A model generated the notes under the pieces. It saw nothing but the letters and a program-made list of their open reading frames with translations, ran no database searches and was not told the origin of the DNA. The position numbers were made by a program, and so were the translations under genes. A stretch of DNA of 64,000 nucleotides from JAJECS01 sp965219705 (GTDB lineage Bacteria > Chloroflexota > UBA11872): positions 2,294,001 to 2,358,000 of the forward strand of contig OZ244789.1 of the NCBI GenBank assembly GCA_965219705.1. The letters run 5' to 3'. This document shows positions 35,156 through 43,725 of this stretch, piece by piece (position 1 is the stretch's first letter; every line of letters starts with the position of its first letter).

Positions 35156-35716
35156 TCACGCTCCCGTTGTCGCGTCACGCGCTTGCCGCGCCCGCATCAG
35201 GATTCCCTTCACGAACGACTCTTTCCCGGCCGTGTACTCACCCCGCTTGTCGGGAAATCGCCGCGCCAGGTCCAGTTTCAACCGCCGGTACTCCGCCGCA
35301 ACGTCCGGATGGCTGCGGACGTAGTCCCGGAACAGCAGCATCGCATCCCATCCGGGGTGGGCCACCTCCAGCATGTGCAGCTGGTGCGTGCGTCGGCCCC
35401 GAATGTCGAGCCGGCGAAAGAGGTGTCGGCGTGGCATGCCGCGCTCGCCGCGGAACTCCCATCCGATTTCGGCCAACGGTGCAAAGGTGACTCTGGCTTC
35501 GTCCCACTCGCGCACGCCCACCAGGATGTCGACGGTTGGCTTGCCGGCCATGCCGGGGATGGCAGTGCTGCCCGCATGTTCGATGCGCAGGATGTGCTCG
35601 CCGATGTATGTGGCGATCTCCGCGCGTTCCTTCTCGTACATGGCCGGCCACTCCGGATCGTAGGGAACGACGACCAGGCGTCTTTCGGCCGGCACCCGGA
35701 CCATTGGGCGCTTCAC
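35156..35716 (-). CDS. GrpB family protein (UPF0157, nucleotidyltransferase-like)
   Basis: This 186-residue GrpB/UPF0157 protein has the conserved VVVPYDPEWPAMYEKERAEI opening, the GSTAIPGMAGKPTVDILVGV nucleotidyltransferase GS...D-x-D-like core and HLHMLE-type TTHQLHMLEVAHPGWDAML. The family is predicted to bind nucleotides; its biological role is undefined. It lies between two PhyH genes, with its stop 1 bp from the preceding (upstream) PhyH reading frame end at 35718. Confidence 0.85.
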   Translation of the reverse strand: MKRPMVRVPAERRLVVVPYDPEWPAMYEKERAEIATYIGEHILRIEHAGSTAIPGMAGKPTVDILVGVREWDEARVTFAPLAEIGWEFRGERGMPRRHLFRRLDIRGRRTHQLHMLEVAHPGWDAMLLFRDYVRSHPDVAAEYRRLKLDLARRFPDKRGEYTAGKESFVKGILMRARQARDATTGA

Positions 35717-35717
35717 C

Positions 35718-36482
35718 CTAGCCAGCCGTCCTCGGGACGCGCCGCAGCAGCTTCCGCTCCGTCGGCGGGAGCGTCCGATAAAACGATTCCAGCAGCATCG
35801 GTGTCTCCTCGTTGGCCTCCAGCCGCATCTCGCTATCCAGGTGGTACCAGTCGCGGTTGTAGACGATCACGGCGAAGGGACGCGGCACGTCCGTGCGATT
35901 CGCCGTGCCGCGGTGCAGCGTGCGCGGGTCGCTGATGAGGACGTCGCCGGCGCGCAGCAGCAGCGGCGCAAGCTCAATCTCGCCCGCCTGGATCTTCGCC
36001 TGCGCCTCGTCCCTGGAGATGTGCTGCGTACGTTCGGATGTGCTGTAGGGCCCGTTTTCGAGCGTCATGTCCACGGTCGTGAAGCGCACCGAGAGCGTCG
36101 ACGGCGGATAGCGAAGGTCGGGCAGGTCAGGGAACAGCGGGCGCACATCCGAGTGCACCTGCTGGTCCTGGGATCCGGCCACCGGCGTGTCGGTGCCGTA
36201 GTAGCCGATGAACATGCTCTCGCCCAGGATGCGGCCGACGATCTCGTTGACCGTGTGGTCGCTGAAGAAGGCGGACTGATAGAAGGGCGGCGCGAAGGGC
36301 AGGCCGACGGCCCATCGGTGTGCCCGGCGGTTGCCCTCGGGGATGCGCTCGGCGACCTTCGCCAGCAGCGGCAGGAACCCGTCGTGGAAGGCGTCGATCG
36401 CTGGCTTTGGGAAGTGGCCGGGCAAGACGCAATGCCCGATGTCAAGGATGTCGGCCACGCATTGGTCGACGTCGACGGTCAC
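35718..36482 (-). CDS. Phytanoyl-CoA dioxygenase family protein
   Basis: This 254-residue PhyH-type oxygenase has QDQQVHSDVRPLFPD supplying the His-x-Asp pair, and ISDPRTLHRGTANRTDVPRP supplying the distal His and the 2-oxoglutarate-binding Arg. The start is the ATG at 36482. It ends 1 bp before the GrpB frame and is probably co-transcribed with it. Substrate unknown. Confidence 0.85.
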   Translation of the reverse strand: MTVDVDQCVADILDIGHCVLPGHFPKPAIDAFHDGFLPLLAKVAERIPEGNRRAHRWAVGLPFAPPFYQSAFFSDHTVNEIVGRILGESMFIGYYGTDTPVAGSQDQQVHSDVRPLFPDLPDLRYPPSTLSVRFTTVDMTLENGPYSTSERTQHISRDEAQAKIQAGEIELAPLLLRAGDVLISDPRTLHRGTANRTDVPRPFAVIVYNRDWYHLDSEMRLEANEETPMLLESFYRTLPPTERKLLRRVPRTAG

Positions 36483-36635
36483 GAGTCTCCCTCACGCGTG
36501 GCGGCCTGCCCGGCACTGTCGTTGAAACCGTAGCGCACGGGCCCGGCGGCCGGCCCAGCGCGTGCTACGTGGCGATTGCGCCGCCGACGCGGCAGAATGG
36601 GGGCGAGCCGAAAGTTGGATGCGGAGCAAAGGGCA

Positions 36636-37295
36636 ATGTGGCGAGCAATCGTGGTTGCGTTGGTTTTGGCGATCGCGGCTGTTGCGGTCGCCGCGTGCGG
36701 AGAGTCCGAACCGGAGGGTCCGCCGACCTTCGCGGCCGAGCCGCCGATGACTGTCGATGAGGTTCGACCCTACAGCGCCGTATTCACCACGAGCCTCGGG
36801 CGCATGACCTTCAACCTCGTGCCGCAAGAAGCGCCGCGGGCGGTCAACAGCTTCCTGTTTCTGGCCGAGGAAGGTTACTTTGATGGCATGACGGTGCACC
36901 GTGTGGTGCCAGGCGTGCTCATCGAAACCGGCGATCCCACCGGAACCGGCACAGGCGACGCAGGCTATACCTTCGAGATCGAGCCGCCGCAGCAGCCGTA
37001 CCAGCGCGGCGATCTGGTCATGGCGAATTCAGGTGCGCCGAACTCGAACGGGTCGCGATTCTTCATCCTGCTCAGCGACGTCACGGACGCCGAGTTGCCG
37101 CCGAACTACACGATCTTTGCCCGCGTCAAGGAGAACCACGCGCCGTCGTTGGCGACGCTGGACAAGATGGGCGGCGTCCCGCTTGGTCCGGGACCGGATG
37201 GCGAGGTGTCGGCGCCGCTGGAGGAGATCACGATTCGGACCGTGAAGATCAATTTCGGCTGCCTGCCCAGCATGACTATCTACAGCGGCTGCTAG
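36636..37295 (+). CDS. Cyclophilin-type peptidyl-prolyl isomerase lipoprotein
   Basis: This 219-residue exported cyclophilin has a signal sequence WRAIVVALVLAIAAVAVAAC with lipobox Cys near residue 20. The isomerase domain follows: MTFNLVPQEAPRAVNSFLFL, YFDGMTVHRVVPGVLIETGD with the catalytic-site region, and RGDLVMANSGAPNSNGSRFF, ILL. The classical catalytic Arg/Phe pair is partly altered (VVPGVLIETGD instead of F-x-Q-x-GDPT). The ATG at 36636 with GGAG 9 nt upstream begins the signal peptide. It probably assists folding of exported proteins at the cell surface. Confidence 0.86.
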   Translation: MWRAIVVALVLAIAAVAVAACGESEPEGPPTFAAEPPMTVDEVRPYSAVFTTSLGRMTFNLVPQEAPRAVNSFLFLAEEGYFDGMTVHRVVPGVLIETGDPTGTGTGDAGYTFEIEPPQQPYQRGDLVMANSGAPNSNGSRFFILLSDVTDAELPPNYTIFARVKENHAPSLATLDKMGGVPLGPGPDGEVSAPLEEITIRTVKINFGCLPSMTIYSGC

Positions 37296-37474
37296 ACCAC
37301 CGGCCAGAGTCGGGGCGAAGCACTGGGTTGTGCAGCGCTGGCGGGCGCGGCGTGCCTAGGCAGGTCAAATTGCCGTGGCGGGCGGTGGCGGCAGACCAGC
37401 CTGCCGAGCGATCAGGCGAGGGGAGGCAGGCGGGCTAACGGGTGGTGTGCAGCCGCCGACGGAAAACTCCTGAT

Positions 37475-37524
37475 GGGGACCTTTGCGTAACCCCTCCGTC
37501 ACTCCAGCGAAAGCCGGAGTCCAG
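37475..37524. repeat. Dispersed palindromic repeat, copy 1
   Basis: The stretch GGGGACCTTTGCGT, CCCCTCCGTCACTCC and the hairpin GCGAAAGC/CGGAGTCCA corresponds to the repeat seen in inverted orientation at 58505-58565 (GGAGACCTTTGCGT...CCCCTCCGTCATTCCCGCGAA). It lies between the cyclophilin and tRNA-Phe genes. The family looks like a REP/MITE-type repeat of this genome. Confidence 0.6.
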
Positions 37525-37596
37525 CCCCCACTCAACCTGGAGCCGCCCTGGATTCCCCGGGTCGTCCCCAGCCTGCCCGAGTTTTGCAAAGATCCC

Positions 37597-37672
37597 TGGT
37601 GGCGAGAGCCAGAATCGAACTGGCGACACATGGATTTTCAGTCCACTGCTCTACCGACTGAGCTATCTCGCC
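37597..37672 (-). tRNA. tRNA-Phe (GAA)
   Basis: This 76-nt tRNA has an acceptor stem GGCGAGA pairing with TCTCGCC, a D-arm AGCTCAGTCGGTAGAGC, and an anticodon loop CTGAAAA with GAA flanked by TGGA/TCCA. The T-arm is CCAGTTCGATTCTGG. The 3' ACCA is encoded in the DNA. All cloverleaf elements are present. Confidence 0.93.
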
Positions 37673-38211
37673 GTTCGCGCGGTCTCTTGGCGAGGTCGCG
37701 CGGTGCCGGCGGGCCAACCCGCACTGTACTACGAGCCTTTCGGTGAGAGGTTTCGTTGCAGGCCGTGACTCAAAGCGCAGTGGCTAGACCCCTACCTTAA
37801 TCTTATCTTAGCCAACGCTCGTATGCGGACAATGCGTCTGCGTCCTGTGCGGCTCTGCTGATCGAGCGGGACCAGGGTCTGTGGCGTATGTCGATGTACC
37901 TTAGGCCGTCACCTTAAGCCCGCATCCTGAAGTCGCAGGAGTCTCGCGGCCCAGGCCGGCGACCGTCCTCGAGGTCGTGGCCACGGTTCCGTCGACGTCC
38001 TCCTAGTCTTCTGCCGACGAGACGTACGCTCGTGGTCATACGAGGCTGCACCCTGCCGGGAATCCCAACCCGACCTTGGTGAGTCCCTGCCGGTGGCGGC
38101 AACCCTGAAGTTCGACGGGCAGGCTAGGGTAACTAGGTATATAGGCCCCGCTCGCTGAACTTCGCTTCTGTGCGACGCATCACTTGCGCTCGGCGGCGGG
38201 AACGGCGGCAC
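37673..38211. other. Gene-free stretch between tRNA-Phe and dehydrogenase
   Basis: These 539 nt hold only arginine/serine-rich shadow frames. The promoter of tRNA-Phe lies to its right (minus strand) within the first part. An AT-richer patch at 37795-37830 is the most promoter-like segment. Nothing else was recognised. Confidence 0.45.
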
Positions 38212-40656
38212 CTACGCGGTATCGGGGACCACGCGCCACAGTCGTGCGCCAGGAGATGTCGGGTCACCCTCTGGCGGGTGGTCGTTGTAGAAGTCGAGGA
38301 AATACAAGCCGTCACCCAGGTAGGCAACCCCGGTGATAGAGGCGAAGCCGTCGCCTACGTAGGTGACGAACACTGACGGCAGCCGCGCCACATTGCCGGC
38401 CGCATCGAGCTCGAACTCCCAAATCCGCTTGCCGTTATCGACCGTGCCCTCCACGAAATTAAACCCATGCGTCCCCACGTAGAGGTTGCCCTGGCGCTCC
38501 ACCGGAAACGCACCGCCCCTAGCAAAGGCGATGCCCACGGGTGAGACGGCCGGAGGCCCAAAGAACCAAAGGCCCTGCCGCACGATGCTCGCGTCGGTCG
38601 CGGCGAATCCATAGTTGTGCCCGGCTTCCAATCTCAACAGGCGGTCAATGGCAGGGCCGTTCTCGGCGGTGTAAATCGCCTCGTCGCCTGGACGCTGAGC
38701 TAGTGCGAAGTCGTTGCGCAACCCCTTGGCCCATTGGTATGAAATCGGTGCATCGGGCTGAGTCGGGTCAAAGTAGGGGTTGTCAGCGGGTGCGCTGCCG
38801 TCCCGATTCAAACGCAGCAGTTTGCCGCCGAAATATCTATCGGAGAGACCTCGCCGCTTGTGCAGTCCGTTCCCCACTGCAGCGTAAAGGTGGCCATCAT
38901 TTCCGAAGAGCAAGCCATGGATCTGGTGCGACGGACTGGTGTCTTCGCCGTCCATGCGCAGCACGTCCACCGCGCGCGCGGCCGTCCGGCCGCCGTCGTC
39001 GCTCTCCAGTCGCACGATCTTGTTGTGCAAAACGCCGTCCTCGCCTCGGTAGGTCGTGGACACGAAGACATCGCCCGTCAACGGATCGACCGCCACGCCA
39101 GACGTTCCGGTCTGACCGCTCAGGCGTGGTGGTGGCTCGGACGGCCGCTCGTCGAGCACGTCGGTCGCGTACAGCCAAACGGACCCGTGAGCGCCGAGTG
39201 CCTGCACCGAGCCGTAGAGCTCCGTGATGTAGGCGACCGGCGCCGTGGGCGTGTCGGTCGAAAAGGGGTTGGGAGCAATCTGAACCGGCAGCACCAGCCC
39301 ATCGGCCACCAGTTCCACGCGAAATCCGTCCGCGGCGCGCCAGGGGATCTGAGGCGAGCGGAACCGTGAGATAAGGAGTGGCTCGGCGTTTGGGCTCCCG
39401 AGCGGGGTCCCGTCCGGCTCGAAGTAGAACCCGCCGTCGGCTGCCGGCGCCGCGATCAAGAAGCGTCCGGGGTCTAGCTTCATGTATGGCATCCACACCG
39501 TCCGCCGCACACCCGCGCTGTCCCGAAACGAGATCCGCGACGGCGGCACTTCCAGTCCGCCGGGGCCGGCATCGAACTTGAAATACGTGCTCTCGAAGCG
39601 AGCGGCCCGGCTGAGGTCACGCTCGGTGTTTTGCCACCCACGCCCGGTGATTTCATAGTGCGGGCTCACCGACCCCGTGATCAGCAATGAACTGCCCGGC
39701 TCTAGGATCACGGGCGTGCCGTCGTCGGCCACCCAACGCAGCGTGTCCCGCTGAATGTCGCGCAGGCGCATCGGGTTGGGAGTCGGCAGGCCCTGCTGGG
39801 CGGTAAGGATGACGCGAGGCGCTGACCAGCGTGACCATTCGCTCAGCGGATCAAGGCTTGAATCACGATGACGGGCGCGGATGGCGTAGACCGTCTTGTG
39901 TTCCAGACTCATTCGTCCCGCCAGCGGCCCTTCAAAGACTCCGCGCTCCAGCACCGTTTGATCCTGCGGCCACGACCTCACCAGCGATGACCAGACACGG
40001 ACGCCGCTTTGGAACTCGCGGATCTCGAATGCAGTGGCCGTGTGCCAGTCCTCCGAGTCCGCATCGGCAAATGGCGCTGCTTGCAGCGCCATGACATAGG
40101 GTGGCTGTTCGCGCGACAGGAGGAATGGCGCAGGCTCGATGAGCACAGGGGCATATGGCGGCGAGTTGCCGCTGTGCGCGGGCGTTGCGACCGGAGTACG
40201 CGCTGGAGCGGGCGTGGGTACACGCGACACAGCTGTTGGGACGGGGGCGGCAGCTGGCGCCAGCGAGACCTCGGCCGCCGTGGCCAGGGACAGGGCGCCG
40301 GCATAGGTCACATCGCGCTTGTCCAGCATGAAAGCAACGACCGCCAGGTATTCGGCGTCGGACAGACTGCCTGGGCCGTCGTCGCCCGGCGGCATTGAGA
40401 TCTTCACGTATTGATACAAGTCCAGCGCCGTGGCGAAGCGGTTGTGAAGCCCGGGATCAGTGAGTTTCGGCCCAGACCCGCCGTCGAGGTTTGCGCCGTG
40501 ACAGATAGCGCAGTTCGCCGCAAAGGCCACCGCGCCCCGCTGGACCTGCGAGGCGTCTGTTCCCAAGACCGGCGAGGCCGTCAAACCCAGCAGCGTGAGC
40601 AGTCCGGCCACAACAACCGCAGCCCAACCCCACCGGCGCCCGTCTGTTGTCTGCAT
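38212..40656 (-). CDS. Cytochrome c - glucose/sorbosone dehydrogenase fusion
   Basis: This exported protein of about 814 residues has a signal peptide (WGWAAVVVAGLLTLLGLTAS). Its class I cytochrome c domain has the haem motif CAICH (about residue 49) and a Met ligand candidate in ISMPPGDDGPG. A Pro/Ala-rich linker and a fibronectin-like region (about 165-300) follow. A C-terminal PQQ-type sugar dehydrogenase propeller (GSDH, about 460-815) shows SPSHQIHGLLFGNDGHLYAA, ALAQRPGDEAIYTAENGP and GHNYGFAA. Sugar or alcohol oxidation would pass electrons straight to the attached haem. The ATG at 40656 has GAGAGG upstream. Confidence 0.85.
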   Translation of the reverse strand: MQTTDGRRWGWAAVVVAGLLTLLGLTASPVLGTDASQVQRGAVAFAANCAICHGANLDGGSGPKLTDPGLHNRFATALDLYQYVKISMPPGDDGPGSLSDAEYLAVVAFMLDKRDVTYAGALSLATAAEVSLAPAAAPVPTAVSRVPTPAPARTPVATPAHSGNSPPYAPVLIEPAPFLLSREQPPYVMALQAAPFADADSEDWHTATAFEIREFQSGVRVWSSLVRSWPQDQTVLERGVFEGPLAGRMSLEHKTVYAIRARHRDSSLDPLSEWSRWSAPRVILTAQQGLPTPNPMRLRDIQRDTLRWVADDGTPVILEPGSSLLITGSVSPHYEITGRGWQNTERDLSRAARFESTYFKFDAGPGGLEVPPSRISFRDSAGVRRTVWMPYMKLDPGRFLIAAPAADGGFYFEPDGTPLGSPNAEPLLISRFRSPQIPWRAADGFRVELVADGLVLPVQIAPNPFSTDTPTAPVAYITELYGSVQALGAHGSVWLYATDVLDERPSEPPPRLSGQTGTSGVAVDPLTGDVFVSTTYRGEDGVLHNKIVRLESDDGGRTAARAVDVLRMDGEDTSPSHQIHGLLFGNDGHLYAAVGNGLHKRRGLSDRYFGGKLLRLNRDGSAPADNPYFDPTQPDAPISYQWAKGLRNDFALAQRPGDEAIYTAENGPAIDRLLRLEAGHNYGFAATDASIVRQGLWFFGPPAVSPVGIAFARGGAFPVERQGNLYVGTHGFNFVEGTVDNGKRIWEFELDAAGNVARLPSVFVTYVGDGFASITGVAYLGDGLYFLDFYNDHPPEGDPTSPGARLWRVVPDTA

Positions 40657-40917
40657 CAAACGGGCCTCTCAGCGGGGGCCGGGGTGGGCCCTCCTGCGAC
40701 CTCGCCGTGCGACTCGACGATCACCCGCCCGGGCCACGGATTTCTGACCGGGGTAGTGGTCGTTGACCAGAGTCGGTGACGGTGTGCGATGTTCCCGAGT
40801 GTCCACCGTGGGAAGCGTACCGAGGCCGTCACGGCGGTGTTCATGCCGGACTCTGTGCCACTCTGGCCAGGCGGACGGGGTTGTATCCGACTCCTGTCAG
40901 CGCCGCCCGCATCCCGG

Positions 40918-40990
40918 TGGGCGATGCAGGGCTCGAACCTGCGGCCTCTACGGTGTAAACGTAGCGCTCTCCCAGCTGAGCTAATCGCCC
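40918..40990 (-). tRNA. tRNA-Val (UAC)
   Basis: The acceptor GGGCGAT pairs with ATCGCCC. The D-arm is AGCTCAGCTGGGAGAGC, and the anticodon arm CTACG-TTTACAC-CGTAG carries the anticodon TAC. The T-arm is GCAGGTTCGAGCCCTGC. The discriminator is A. The following bases are CCG, so the terminal A of CCA is not encoded. Confidence 0.93.
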
Positions 40991-41054
40991 AACGCCGCCG
41001 TTGGCTCGACCCGGCGGCGTCCTACCCTACGGTCCGGCCACCCCCGTCGCCTGG

Positions 41055-41918
41055 CTATCTTGAGCCGAGATCCGGAGTTCCCAGGATCACCGGCAACCCC
41101 GTTTCCGGATTCGTGGGCACGTACACCACGCTGCCCGAACCCATGTCGCGCAACGCTTGAATGTACTTGTCCTGCAGCACCGCGGGCGTGAGCGACTCGT
41201 TGATGCGCCGGTTGGCCTCGGCGATACCGTTCGCCTCCTCGATCTTGCGGCGCGCCTCCTCTGTCGCCTCGTCGACGCGGAAACGGCGCTCCTGAATCGC
41301 CTGCTCGGCTGCCAGCTTGTTCTCGATGGCTTGGGTAATGACGGCCGGCAAGGTCACGTCGCGCAACAGCACGTCCTGGATGGTGACGCCGCGGGGATTG
41401 AGCGATTCATCGAGCTGCTGCTGGATGCGGCTGCCGATTTCCTCGCGGGCCGTCGTGTACAGGGCTTCGGCTGTGAACTGCGCCACGACATCCCGAATCG
41501 CGTTGCGAATGCCCGGTCGGACGATGATTTCCTGATAAATGCCTTCCGGCCCGACGTTATTACGTACTTCCGGGGCCTGATCGAAGTTGAGGACGAACAG
41601 CGTCGTGATGTCGAGGCCGACCGACAATCCTTCGGAGGTGAGGGTCCGAACCGTTTGGTCGGAAGCGCCAGCTTCCTCCGCGCGCGAGCTCATCGTGATC
41701 GACTGCGTCCGCACACTGTACGTGTCAAGCGTCGACCACGGCAGCTTCACCAGCAGGCCCTGCGGCTTCGGGATTGGGTCCACCACACCGAAGGTGTTGA
41801 TTACGCCGACTTCACCAACGTCGACGAAGCGGACGCTGAAGAGCCCGATGATGATCACTGCGATCACCGCGATCACGCCTATGCCGAGGGCTGAATTGCC
41901 GTACCTGCGTTGGGCCAT
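41055..41918 (-). CDS. Prohibitin/SPFH-domain membrane protein
   Basis: This 287-residue band-7 protein has an N-terminal anchor LGIGVIAVIAVIIIGLFSVR, then the SPFH domain (VDVGEVGVINTFGVVDPIPK, PQGLLVKLPW). A helical coiled coil follows (AIENKLAAEQAIQERRFRVD, EATEEARRKIEEANGIAEAN). The pattern GVTIQDVLLRDVTLP is characteristic of prohibitins. It likely forms ring-shaped oligomers organising membrane proteins or regulating FtsH. The start ATG 41918 has GAGGAAGG upstream. No FtsH gene is adjacent. Confidence 0.88.
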   Translation of the reverse strand: MAQRRYGNSALGIGVIAVIAVIIIGLFSVRFVDVGEVGVINTFGVVDPIPKPQGLLVKLPWSTLDTYSVRTQSITMSSRAEEAGASDQTVRTLTSEGLSVGLDITTLFVLNFDQAPEVRNNVGPEGIYQEIIVRPGIRNAIRDVVAQFTAEALYTTAREEIGSRIQQQLDESLNPRGVTIQDVLLRDVTLPAVITQAIENKLAAEQAIQERRFRVDEATEEARRKIEEANGIAEANRRINESLTPAVLQDKYIQALRDMGSGSVVYVPTNPETGLPVILGTPDLGSR

Positions 41919-42046
41919 GCGGACCTTCCTCTATCGACGGTGGGTTGGGCGGCGGGAAGCCAGCGAGCGCTAGCGCACCCTGTCAGCCTTGATACCATTC
42001 ATGCGCTCTGCGCTCAAGGATACGTCGCACGTTGCGAAAATCCACG

Positions 42047-43327
42047 ATGCATCTGCGGACGCCGCGCAGTCGTGTGTCACGACGGCGTCTGCTGAGCGTG
42101 CTGGCGGCCGGAGCGGCCACCCTGGCTTGCGGCGAAGCCGGCGACGATGTGACCGAGACGGTCACGGTCAGCGCGCCGACCGAGCCGTCGCCGACGCCGG
42201 CAGGACCCGCCGTCACCGCCGGCGTGATCACGCCCAGCCCCGGCACGCCGGGTGCGGTCACGTCCAGTCCGGTCGCGCCCGACCCCGACGCCGCCCTCCG
42301 CCGTCTGGACGGCTATGGATTTCAGGCGCATCTCTACAACCAAGACCGCGACTTCATCGTGGGCAAGACGCTTGATGCCGGGTTCAACTGGCTCAAGCAG
42401 CAGGTGGAATGGGGGCAGACCGAGCCGATCGAGAAGGGTGGCTATGACTGGCGGGAGCTCGACAAAGTCGTGGCCGCCGTGTCCGCCGCCGGCATCAATC
42501 TGCTGCTCAGTGTCGTTCGCGCGCCAGGCTGGGCGCTCGGCGAAGGGGCCCACGGTCCTCCCGCCGACCCCCAAGACTTCGAGGACTTCATGCGCGCCAT
42601 CTCGGCGCGGTATCGGGGCGCCGTGCAGGCGTACGAGCTTTGGAACGAGGCCAATCTCTCACGAGAGTGGGGCTATGGCCGCATCAACGCCGGGGGATTT
42701 GTGGAGCTGCTGCTGGCCGGCAGCCGCGGGGTGCGCGCGGGTGATCCCGACGCCGTGACCATTGGCGGCGCTCTCACCCCCGCTGGTGACGTCGACATTC
42801 CCGACCAGCAGGTGCAGGCGGTGGACGATGTGACGTTCCTCCGCCGCATGTATGAGTACGAGGGCGGGATCGTCCGCGACGGATTCGACGCGTGGGGCGT
42901 GCACCCGGGTGGATTCAACAACGCTCCGCGCCAGGAGATCGGCTCGCCGCGCGGCGAGGGCTGGAATGGACACGCCAGCTTCTACTTTCAGCGCTTCATC
43001 CAGCATCGCGAGGTCATGGAGGCCTTCGGTGACGGCGCCAAGCCCATCTGGATCACCGAAATGGGCTGGTCAACCGCCAATCAGGACCCGGCGTACGGCT
43101 ACGGTGTCGACAATTCCGAGGCCGATCAGGCGGAGTTTGTCACCGACGCCCTCCGGCTCGTGCGGGAGGAATACGACTACATCACGCACGCGTTCATCTG
43201 GAATCTCAACTTTCGATCCGTCGTCGGCCCGGAGGACGAGAAATTCCCCTTCGGCGTGCTGAATGCCGACGGGACGCCTCGTCCGGCTTATGAGGCGCTG
43301 GCGTCCATGCACAAGGGCGACGCGTAG
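42047..43327 (+). CDS. Tat-exported glycoside hydrolase (GH39/GH5-like)
   Basis: This 426-residue lipoprotein has a twin-arginine signal (SRVSRRRLLSVLAAGAATLA) with Cys lipobox. A Pro/Thr-rich linker of about 60 residues follows, then a TIM-barrel glycosidase. YELWNEANLSREWGYG gives the acid/base Asn-Glu pair and PIWITEMGWSTANQD the nucleophile Glu, the clan GH-A layout. SVVRAPGWALGEGAH and VHPGGFNN-type segments resemble GH39/cellulase-like enzymes. The ATG at 42047 is preferred to the TTG at 42032. Extracellular polysaccharide degradation is likely; substrate unknown. Confidence 0.82.
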   Translation: MHLRTPRSRVSRRRLLSVLAAGAATLACGEAGDDVTETVTVSAPTEPSPTPAGPAVTAGVITPSPGTPGAVTSSPVAPDPDAALRRLDGYGFQAHLYNQDRDFIVGKTLDAGFNWLKQQVEWGQTEPIEKGGYDWRELDKVVAAVSAAGINLLLSVVRAPGWALGEGAHGPPADPQDFEDFMRAISARYRGAVQAYELWNEANLSREWGYGRINAGGFVELLLAGSRGVRAGDPDAVTIGGALTPAGDVDIPDQQVQAVDDVTFLRRMYEYEGGIVRDGFDAWGVHPGGFNNAPRQEIGSPRGEGWNGHASFYFQRFIQHREVMEAFGDGAKPIWITEMGWSTANQDPAYGYGVDNSEADQAEFVTDALRLVREEYDYITHAFIWNLNFRSVVGPEDEKFPFGVLNADGTPRPAYEALASMHKGDA

Positions 43328-43342
43328 CGGCCGAGCGCGCGC

Positions 43343-43600
43343 CTACGCGAAGTAGTCCGCGTTGATCTCGGTGTAGTGCGCCCACTCGTCCGGCACGTCA
43401 AAGTCCGGAAAGATAGCGGTCACTGGGCACACGGGCTCGCAGGCGCCGCAGTCGATGCATTCGATGGGGTCGATGTAGAGCATCTCGGCCGCCTCATGCT
43501 CGGGCGAGTCTGGTCCCGGATGGATGCAATCGACGGGGCAAACGTCCACGCACGAAGCGTCCTTCGTCCCGATGCAAGGCTCGGCAATTACGTACGTCAT
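43343..43600 (-). CDS. 7Fe/8Fe ferredoxin, FdxA-like
   Basis: This 85-residue electron carrier has two clusters. The first Cys set reads CIGTKDASCVDVCPVDCIHP, with the spaced CX6-7CX3CX3C of the 3Fe-4S/4Fe-4S type. The second reads CIDCGACEPVCPV with CX2CX2CX3CP. The first insertion (GTKDAS) is the hallmark of the short FdxA (Zn-free 7Fe) family. The start at ATG 43600 (MTYVIAEPC) is the conserved N-terminus; GGAGG lies 12 nt upstream. It stands alone and partner enzymes are not adjacent. Confidence 0.9.
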   Translation of the reverse strand: MTYVIAEPCIGTKDASCVDVCPVDCIHPGPDSPEHEAAEMLYIDPIECIDCGACEPVCPVTAIFPDFDVPDEWAHYTEINADYFA

Positions 43601-43725
43601 CGACGGCGGAGTCCTCCTCTGTCGGCGCAAGAGTTGCTCGGCCGAATTGCCGGTCGCAACCCTACCTCAGAGTAGACGCTTGGACGGTCACTCACAAAGA
43701 GTTGCTCCGGCGCGGGAACCGCACA

